Of a stretch of 12,787 nucleotides of DNA, positions 7,666-12,787 are shown piece after piece. A program made the position numbers and the translations under genes. A model generated the notes under the pieces. The model did no database searches. It saw only the letters and a list, made by a program, of their open reading frames with translations, and was not told the DNA's origin. The stretch comes from JBDKUD01 sp039679805 (GTDB taxonomy: Bacteria > Bacillota > Syntrophomonadia > Syntrophomonadales > Syntrophomonadaceae): assembly GCA_039679805.1 (NCBI GenBank), contig JBDKUD010000374.1, positions 1 through 12,787 on the forward strand, read 5' to 3'. The stretch's first letter is position 1. The number at the start of each line of letters is the position of its first letter.

Positions 7666-9592
7666 ATTACCACTAGCCTGGAGTATGACTATCCTGGTTC
7701 TCATCGGTGCTGGCTGTATACTGGGGGCAGTAATCGGCTTCAGCTATTTAAGCGCTCGTAATATGTTGGAGGAAGAATTACAGTCCAAGGCACTTTATAC
7801 TGCACAGGCTACGGCATATCGCATAGAAACAGTACAGCATGGAATAGAAATAACCGTACAGGGAATAACCACCGCCGTAGAAAGTTCACAGCTTACTATT
7901 CCCAAGATGTACGAAATTATAGAGAGAACTTTGAAAAAAAATCCCGAGGTATACGGTGCAGCGGTTGCTCTCGATCCCAACGTACTAGGAAATAATTGTT
8001 ATACCTCACCTTATGTTTACCGTCAGGGCAGCAGTTTTATTCGTAAGGATTTGGGTGACAGTAATTACAAGTATAATATGTGGGACTGGTATACACTTCC
8101 GAGAGAAATGGGACATCCGGTCTGGAGTGAACCCTATTTTGATGAAAGTGGAGGAGGGACGCTTTTAGCCACCTATGGTGTCCCCTTTTTTGCTGGTGAT
8201 AAGCAGGACCGTTTCCTGGGTGTAATCACCAGTGATGTATCTCTTGATTGGCTTGGTGAACTGCTGGCATCATTAAATTTGGGTAAATCGGGTTATGCTT
8301 TCATCATTTCCAGTAGTGGCACCTTTATATCCCACCCAGAACGAACATCAATAATGAACGAGACTATTTTCAGCCTGGCGGAGCGGCAGAATGACCAAAG
8401 CCTTCGTGATTTGGGCAGAAAAATGATTCATCGCGAATCAGGTTTTGTTCCTTTTAAAAGCTTAACCAATGCTGAAAATGGTTGGCTAGCCTATGTACCC
8501 GTTCCTTCCACCGGCTGGTCAATAGGTGTCTTTTTCCCTCGTGAAGAACTAATGGCCAGAGTACTGAAACTGAGCAGGGTACAGTTTGGATTGGGTATAT
8601 GCGGCTTTTTACTATTATTATTGATTATCCTGATAATCTCCCGGTCGATTACCCAACCTCTCCGACAGCTTGATGAGGTTGCCCAGATGTTGGCTGGCGG
8701 CAATATGGATCCCCCTATCCCGCTTTTATCAGGCGATGATGAAATTGCCCACCTGTGCAGTTCATTCGATGTAATGCGAAATGAAATCAAGCTGTATATG
8801 GAGATGCTTGAGGAAACTGTGGCTGCCAAAGAACGGGTGGAGAGTGAATTGCGTATAGCGAATTCCATTCAAATGAGCCTGGTTCCCAAGACCTTTCCGC
8901 CCTTTCCTGATCGCAGGGATTTCGAGCTTTATGCCCTGATGGATCCGGCGAAGGAAGTGGGGGGAGATCTTTATGACTTTTTCATGACCGATGATGAGCA
9001 TATCTTTTTAGCCATTGGTGATGTTTCAGGAAAAGGAGTGCCAGCCGCTCTGTTCATGGCTGAAACTCGTTCTTTCCTACGGGCCTTTCTTCGTGAAGAA
9101 GCATCTCCAGGGTCAGCCTTGGCCCGCCTTAACGAAGAACTGGTCGAGGATAACGATTCCTGTATGTTTGCTACTATATTCTGTGCGATTATACACCTGC
9201 CTAGCGGAGAATGTCGCTATGCCAGCGCCGGTCATAATCCACCCTTCATTATCTCAGCGAATGGAGGGATAAATCAGATACCTCATATTAAGGGGACAGC
9301 AGTAGGGGTACTTGGTGGATTGCTGTTTGAAGAAAAACAATTGAAATTTGAGCCGGGGGATACGCTTTATCTATATACCGATGGTGTTACCGAGGCTATG
9401 AATCGGGAAGGTGAACTTTATGGAGAAGAGGCCACCAGTAACGAATTGGCACGTCTTTATACATTAGATTGTACTCAATTATTGCAAGAAATGCGGCAGA
9501 CCCTGATTAACTTCTCTGATGGTGCTGAGCAATCGGATGATATTACGATGCTATCTTTCCGCTTCTTTGGTCCGGGAAAGCATTCCGAGTAA
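7655..9592 (+). CDS. Membrane receptor phosphatase: dCache-HAMP-SpoIIE (PP2C-type)
   Basis: A 645-residue transmembrane phosphoserine/threonine phosphatase. AGGGGAGGG (about 7638-7646) precedes the ATG, inside the end of the upstream gene, so translation is probably coupled. Order of parts: transmembrane segment 9-31; extracytoplasmic dCache sensor about 35-300, with NMWDWYTLPREMGHPVWSEP and LLATYGVPFF; transmembrane segment 309-329; HAMP about 330-382, starting SRSITQPLRQLDEVAQ; a helical linker to 408; SpoIIE/PP2C domain about 420-640. Metal-binding motifs are complete: EVGGDLYDF (D438), GDVSGKGVPAALFMAE (D456), YASAGHNPPF, YTDGVTEAMN (D576) and QSDDITML (D628, D629). Such enzymes typically dephosphorylate an anti-anti-sigma (STAS) protein in partner-switching pathways. 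No STAS or anti-sigma gene follows, so the target must be encoded elsewhere. The neighbouring binding protein probably works with the Cache domain as a ligand-loaded co-sensor (inference). Confidence 0.93.
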   Translation: MLRKLPLAWSMTILVLIGAGCILGAVIGFSYLSARNMLEEELQSKALYTAQATAYRIETVQHGIEITVQGITTAVESSQLTIPKMYEIIERTLKKNPEVYGAAVALDPNVLGNNCYTSPYVYRQGSSFIRKDLGDSNYKYNMWDWYTLPREMGHPVWSEPYFDESGGGTLLATYGVPFFAGDKQDRFLGVITSDVSLDWLGELLASLNLGKSGYAFIISSSGTFISHPERTSIMNETIFSLAERQNDQSLRDLGRKMIHRESGFVPFKSLTNAENGWLAYVPVPSTGWSIGVFFPREELMARVLKLSRVQFGLGICGFLLLLLIILIISRSITQPLRQLDEVAQMLAGGNMDPPIPLLSGDDEIAHLCSSFDVMRNEIKLYMEMLEETVAAKERVESELRIANSIQMSLVPKTFPPFPDRRDFELYALMDPAKEVGGDLYDFFMTDDEHIFLAIGDVSGKGVPAALFMAETRSFLRAFLREEASPGSALARLNEELVEDNDSCMFATIFCAIIHLPSGECRYASAGHNPPFIISANGGINQIPHIKGTAVGVLGGLLFEEKQLKFEPGDTLYLYTDGVTEAMNREGELYGEEATSNELARLYTLDCTQLLQEMRQTLINFSDGAEQSDDITMLSFRFFGPGKHSE

Positions 9593-9644
9593 ATTTAATT
9601 TGTTAGGAATGCTTTGAGCGTCATCATCATATTTGACTTGTATT

Positions 9645-9773
9645 GTATCTATAAATCTTAGTCAGCGGGTATTTTTAGCAACAAAACCATCGTAGACGGT
9701 GCCTGTATTTATGCCCACGCGTTTAGTCGGTAATATCGTCAGGCTGGCTTAAGCTTGCTGCCGGTATTGTTGG
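9645..9773 (-). pseudogene. Decayed fragment of an amino-acid ABC substrate-binding protein (SBP family 3)
   Basis: This 129-base stretch aligns with 12216-12346, the part of the intact fused permease gene that encodes lobe 2 of its complete binding domain. By hand count about 97 of 128 aligned bases are identical, including ATCGTAGACGG and GCTGCCG. Relative to the intact copy there are three indels: one base missing in a T-run near 9676, one base added near 9725, and two bases missing near 9757. On the minus strand, piecewise frames give NNTGS, VYDGFVAK and KYPLTKIYRY, against NNNGS, VYDNFIAK and KYPQAKILRY in the intact protein. The matching stretch may continue weakly to about 9628 (ATTTGACT shared). 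The divergence and indels mark an old non-functional relic of a paralogous gene, not a fresh duplication. I could not find the rest of the gene in the flanking bases. Confidence 0.8.
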
Positions 9774-9798
9774 ATTCAATTATTTATTCGTTCTCGCC

Positions 9799-9813
9799 CT
9801 GGCAAACTGCCAG
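9799..9813. repeat. Short perfect hairpin CTGGCA-AAC-TGCCAG
   Basis: Six-base perfect arms (9799-9804 and 9808-9813) with a 3-base loop. No T-run follows on the plus strand. It is the first of three hairpins between the binding-protein relic and the CDF-like gene. Confidence 0.4.
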
Positions 9814-9817
9814 TTAG

Positions 9818-9846
9818 ATAACCAGAATCAGAATTATTCTGGTTAT
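9818..9846. repeat. Perfect 11-base inverted repeat, hairpin-forming
   Basis: ATAACCAGAAT (9818-9828) and ATTCTGGTTAT (9836-9846) are perfect arms around a 7-base loop. The element lies in the gap between convergent genes and may stabilise or terminate transcripts, although no good T-run follows on either strand. It could also be a regulator site or the debris of a mobile element; nothing distinguishes these. Confidence 0.5.
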
Positions 9847-9858
9847 TAGCATCTTATT

Positions 9859-9884
9859 TGGCAATAGCTTGGTGTTGCCATTTT
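9859..9884 (+). terminator. Possible intrinsic terminator downstream of the phosphatase operon
   Basis: TGGCAA (9859-9864) and TTGCCA (9875-9880) form a 6-pair stem with a 10-base loop followed directly by TTTT (9881-9884). The orientation fits plus-strand termination, but it lies about 270 bases after the phosphatase stop and the stem is short. Confidence 0.4.
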
Positions 9885-9897
9885 AAATTCCATAAGG

Positions 9898-10890
9898 TTA
9901 GACACGCGATCTAGACGGAATAATCATTACCTGACTTCCAATAATGCTCTCTTCCAGACTGCTTTTTATAGTATCAATAGAGTGTTGTACTTTACTCATC
10001 TTGCTCTCGGGATCGAACTCCAAAAATAGTTCAATAAAAACACGGCTGCCTACCCGGCGCGAACGAATACCTAGAAAGTCCAGATAATCGTTAAAATAGA
10101 GAGCCAGTACGCGCATGATTTTTAGCTGAATTTCTTCTTCCAAGGCTCCATCCAATAGGTCATAAATTGTTCTGGTAAAGATCTTATAGGCAGAATTCAA
10201 AATCATTGCCGCCAATATAAGGGACAAGGCCGGGTCAAGATAACTTATCCATGAATATGAGCGAAATATGATATTAAGGCTTAAAGAAGATATTACAAAA
10301 AGGTTGGAAATGGCTTTAATTCGAAAAAGGCGCCATTGGCCTTCAATTGCCGGGGAGGGATCAATACCAGCCAGTCTGTAAGCACGAACCCAGAAGTAAC
10401 TATTAGATATCAGGCATATAGATATTAGAACAATATATGCCTGAGTACCGGCTATATTAACCATAGTTGGCTCTAGCAAACGAGTTATCGCATTTTTACA
10501 AATTAATATGAACGAAAATACTAACGCCAAGGCGATAATCAAACTAGCCAGGTTTTCCAGCTTACCATGGCCATAATTATAATTTTCTGAACCGCCCTTC
10601 GCTATCCTTTTTAAAGCCAGCCAGGTCATGAAAAGGGATAAAGTCTCGATTAATCCGTTTACCATATCAGAAACTGCAACTAAAGAATTAGACATTAATG
10701 ATATAAAAATACCGGTACCATTTAGAATTAATCCGATAATTGCGCCATGTTTGGCAGTATTTGCCTTTTCATCAATCAGGATATTATTAGTCTGTTTTAA
10801 GTCATTATTATCTATTGCAAAAACCTCCATTAAATATAATTCAGTTATTCTCCATCCCGGCAACGTTCCCGCACAGATTAGCCCAATCAA
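9898..10890 (-). CDS. CDF-family (cation efflux-like) membrane protein with a degenerate metal site
   Basis: A 330-residue protein with the cation diffusion facilitator layout: about six membrane segments (residues about 48-235) and a cytoplasmic C-terminal domain. Family marks are YGHGKLENLASLI (106-118), LDPALSLILAAMIL (218-231) and the YDLLDGALEEE junction. Canonical CDF proteins export Zn, Mn, Fe or similar ions in exchange for protons, using four His/Asp ligands. By eye those positions are here N78 and E82 in segment 2, and L189 and K193 in segment 5 (FRIKAISNLFVI against the usual H-x-x-x-D-A-L-T-S). Three or four ligands are thus lost, so normal transport is doubtful. The TTG start at 10890 overlaps the upstream stop as TTGA with AGGAA 5 bases before it. 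An alternative ATG at 10830 would give 310 residues. Tight coupling with the amino-acid permease gene suggests a related role, which is unknown. Confidence 0.8.
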   Translation of the reverse strand: MIGLICAGTLPGWRITELYLMEVFAIDNNDLKQTNNILIDEKANTAKHGAIIGLILNGTGIFISLMSNSLVAVSDMVNGLIETLSLFMTWLALKRIAKGGSENYNYGHGKLENLASLIIALALVFSFILICKNAITRLLEPTMVNIAGTQAYIVLISICLISNSYFWVRAYRLAGIDPSPAIEGQWRLFRIKAISNLFVISSLSLNIIFRSYSWISYLDPALSLILAAMILNSAYKIFTRTIYDLLDGALEEEIQLKIMRVLALYFNDYLDFLGIRSRRVGSRVFIELFLEFDPESKMSKVQHSIDTIKSSLEESIIGSQVMIIPSRSRV

Positions 10891-12787
10891 TCTATTCCTA
10901 TTTGACTTCTTTTCGGGTCCGTTTTAAGTTCGATATAGTCCAAAACCAGGGCCAACAGCCACGAGATAATAAAGTAAAGCACCGCCACCATAACCAGCGG
11001 GAAGAAGGCATCAAAAGTACGGCTTCTGATAATGTCGCTGGCCTTGGTCAAGTCCTGTACGGCGATATAACCGACTACTGAAGTCATCTTGACCATGGAG
11101 ATAAACTCGCCCTTATAGACGGGCAAGACCTGTCTTACCGCCTGGGGCATGATAATATAAATAAAGGTTTGCAGGGGCGTAAAACCGCTGGCAATCCCGG
11201 CTTCTCTTTGTCCTTTATCAATACTTCCTATTGAGGTACGAAACATTTCGGAAACATAGGCGGCAAAGTTCATACCAAAAGCTATTACCGCCACAATAAC
11301 CGGATCAATATTTACCGATGCAAACACTACATAGAAGATAAGCATAAGCAATACCAGCACCGGAGTTCCCCGCAAGATGGATATGTAAACCCGGGCAATA
11401 GCACTTAGGACCCGATTTCTCGCCATACGCATTAAGCAGATAAGACCACCCAGTAAGGTCCCCAAAATTACCGCGAATAATGATATTAGGGCCGTGATTT
11501 TCAATCCGTCAACTATAAGCAAAAAGCGATCTTCAACTATAATATTATTGTAAAAACCATCGGATATGCTTCGCAGAATCGACGGAGATGCTGCCTCATC
11601 AGTCTGTCCTTCGTATTTGGCCAAATTCTTTTTCAGGGCAATAGCTGAGGTCTTCCCCTCCAAATAACAATCTGAGAAGTCAATTTGCTTGCTTCTTTCC
11701 TTGGTAATTGTTAGTGCAGAAGCAATAATATCTACCTTGCCCGATGCCAGGGATGCAATAAGAGATGCAAACTCCATCGAAACTATTTTCAGATTATAAC
11801 CCTCATGAGCGGCAAATCTTTGGATAATTTCAATATCAAAACCCACATATTCACCATTCACAATTGCAGTAAAGGGCAATCCAGACACAGACACAGCCAG
11901 CACAATTTTTTCACCAGTGGGATTATTTTTAATATCCGGCATCACTGCTTTTTCAGGATCATCGGCATACCAGCGTTGATAGATTTCATCATAAGTGCCA
12001 TTGGCCTTAGCCTCTTGCAGGAAAACATTAAACTTTTTCCGCAATTCGGGATTATTTTTATTAAACCCGACTCCCATCGGCGAAGACAGCACATCATCAC
12101 TTAAAAGCCCGATATCGTTGTTGTCTTTTAGCAAAAAATTAATCAAAAAGGAATCCTGTATAGCTACATCAACCTTATTGGATTTGACTGCTGTAACTAA
12201 ATCAGCATCTCGGTCGTATCTAAGAATTTTAGCCTGCGGATATTTTTTGGCAATGAAGTTATCGTAGACGGAGCCGGTCACTACCCCTATGCGTTTGTTG
12301 GCAATGTCGTCAAGCCGGCTTAGTTTTTCGCTGCCGTTATTATTGGCTGCAGTATTGGTATTACTGCGTACAGCAACCGCAATTCCTCCATCATAATAGC
12401 TTTCCGAGAACAAAACTTTTTTCGCTCTTTCCTCGGTAATTGATATACCGGCCCCTATCATATCAACCTTGCCGGCCGCAAGTGCCGGAATCAATCCGCC
12501 AAACTCCATATTAACGATTTCCAGCTTCATATCCAGCTTTTGCGCAATATATGAAGCCAGTTCAATATCAAAACCTATAAGATTTTTTGAGCCATCGATA
12601 TAGCAAATTGGCTCACCGATATTACTGGTGCCTAACCTTAAGGTCCCTTTACTTCCGGTCAATTTAATATTAGGCATTGGTGCAGGAGCTCCCTGTTTGG
12701 GAAACCAACGCTTCATCATATCGTCATATGTACCGTTAGCTTTAAGCTCGCTAACCACAGAATCAATAGTTGTTTTGAGTTCTTTGT
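10887..12787 (-). CDS. Fused amino-acid ABC transporter: tandem substrate-binding domains plus permease, 5' end missing
   Basis: The frame stays open past the window end, so the N-terminus is missing; residues below count from the GTG at 12758, which is internal. Order: the tail of one SBP family 3 domain (ELKANGTYDDMMKRWF, 4-19); a complete one (about 37-264), with the ligand-carboxylate arginine in ITEERAK (R111) and lobe 2 from IGVVTGSVYDNF; then a third (about 283-376) with ITKERSK (R355) that lacks lobe 2 entirely; then a HisM/GlnP-type permease (about 408-612), with helices from LLIVDGLKITALISLF and the EAA loop EAGIASGFTPLQTFIYIIMP (519-538). This resembles Gram-positive GlnP, where tandem binding domains are fused to the permease. 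A polar amino acid substrate is expected. The partner ATPase is not in the window. The stop at 10887 overlaps the CDF-like gene by 4 bases. Confidence 0.92.
   Translation of the reverse strand, partial: KELKTTIDSVVSELKANGTYDDMMKRWFPKQGAPAPMPNIKLTGSKGTLRLGTSNIGEPICYIDGSKNLIGFDIELASYIAQKLDMKLEIVNMEFGGLIPALAAGKVDMIGAGISITEERAKKVLFSESYYDGGIAVAVRSNTNTAANNNGSEKLSRLDDIANKRIGVVTGSVYDNFIAKKYPQAKILRYDRDADLVTAVKSNKVDVAIQDSFLINFLLKDNNDIGLLSDDVLSSPMGVGFNKNNPELRKKFNVFLQEAKANGTYDEIYQRWYADDPEKAVMPDIKNNPTGEKIVLAVSVSGLPFTAIVNGEYVGFDIEIIQRFAAHEGYNLKIVSMEFASLIASLASGKVDIIASALTITKERSKQIDFSDCYLEGKTSAIALKKNLAKYEGQTDEAASPSILRSISDGFYNNIIVEDRFLLIVDGLKITALISLFAVILGTLLGGLICLMRMARNRVLSAIARVYISILRGTPVLVLLMLIFYVVFASVNIDPVIVAVIAFGMNFAAYVSEMFRTSIGSIDKGQREAGIASGFTPLQTFIYIIMPQAVRQVLPVYKGEFISMVKMTSVVGYIAVQDLTKASDIIRSRTFDAFFPLVMVAVLYFIISWLLALVLDYIELKTDPKRSQIGID

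Noticed and set aside
9645..9773. The binding-protein relic as the lost lobe 2 of the truncated third domain, moved by rearrangement
   Set aside because: It aligns best with lobe 2 of the complete second domain, lies beyond another gene, and is heavily decayed; an independent dead paralogue is simpler.
10628..11081. Plus-strand frames antisense to the CDF-like and permease genes
   Set aside because: Their translations show no domain-like pattern, and the minus strand carries clear conserved membrane proteins.

Overview
The window reads as chromosomal DNA of a Gram-positive-type bacterium (Bacillota, most likely a clostridial lineage). The grounds are strong AGGAGG-like ribosome binding sites, an S-layer-homology (SLH) region on a secreted protease, a stalk-domain protein related to the copper amine oxidase N-terminal domain, a SpoIIE-type phosphatase, and an ABC permease fused to its own substrate-binding domains, which suits a cell without a true periplasm. 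Base composition looks moderate (mid-40s % G+C by eye). A syntrophomonad-like anaerobe is my guess, but nothing here fixes the genus. I saw no rRNA, tRNA, CRISPR array, insertion sequence or phage gene.

Layout. Positions 1-360 hold the 3' end of a stalk-domain protein. Positions 440-2800 encode a secreted M13 (neprilysin/PepO-like) zinc metallopeptidase with an N-terminal SLH region. Positions 2874-3323 encode a short stand-alone PAS protein that looks like a sensor without its output domain. Positions 3500-5296 encode a CstA-family transporter. A convergent GNAT acetyltransferase lies on the minus strand (5338-6192). A 450-base divergent intergenic region rich in AT inverted repeats follows. 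Next is a two-gene plus-strand operon (6643-9592): a secreted NMT1/THI5-like binding protein, overlapping by 11 bases with a membrane Cache-HAMP-SpoIIE phosphatase. Positions 9593-9897 have no gene but contain a decayed minus-strand fragment of an amino-acid-binding protein and several hairpins. The right end is a minus-strand pair: a partial fused binding-protein/permease (10887 to beyond the window end) followed by a 4-base overlapping CDF-family membrane protein (9898-10890).

How the genes may work together. The most interesting unit is the operon at 6643-9592. The binding protein has no ABC permease or ATPase beside it and is instead tightly coupled to a phosphatase with an extracytoplasmic Cache domain. 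I infer a split sensor: a secreted binding protein presents a ligand, possibly a thiamine-precursor-like or other small molecule, to a receptor that controls a partner-switching pathway. Two further oddities are on the right. The CDF-like protein has lost most residues of the canonical metal site, although it is translationally coupled to an amino-acid permease. The degenerate binding-protein fragment at 9645-9773 matches the lobe-2 coding sequence of the nearby intact protein at about 76% identity by hand count, with three frameshifting indels, so a paralogous gene has probably been lost here.
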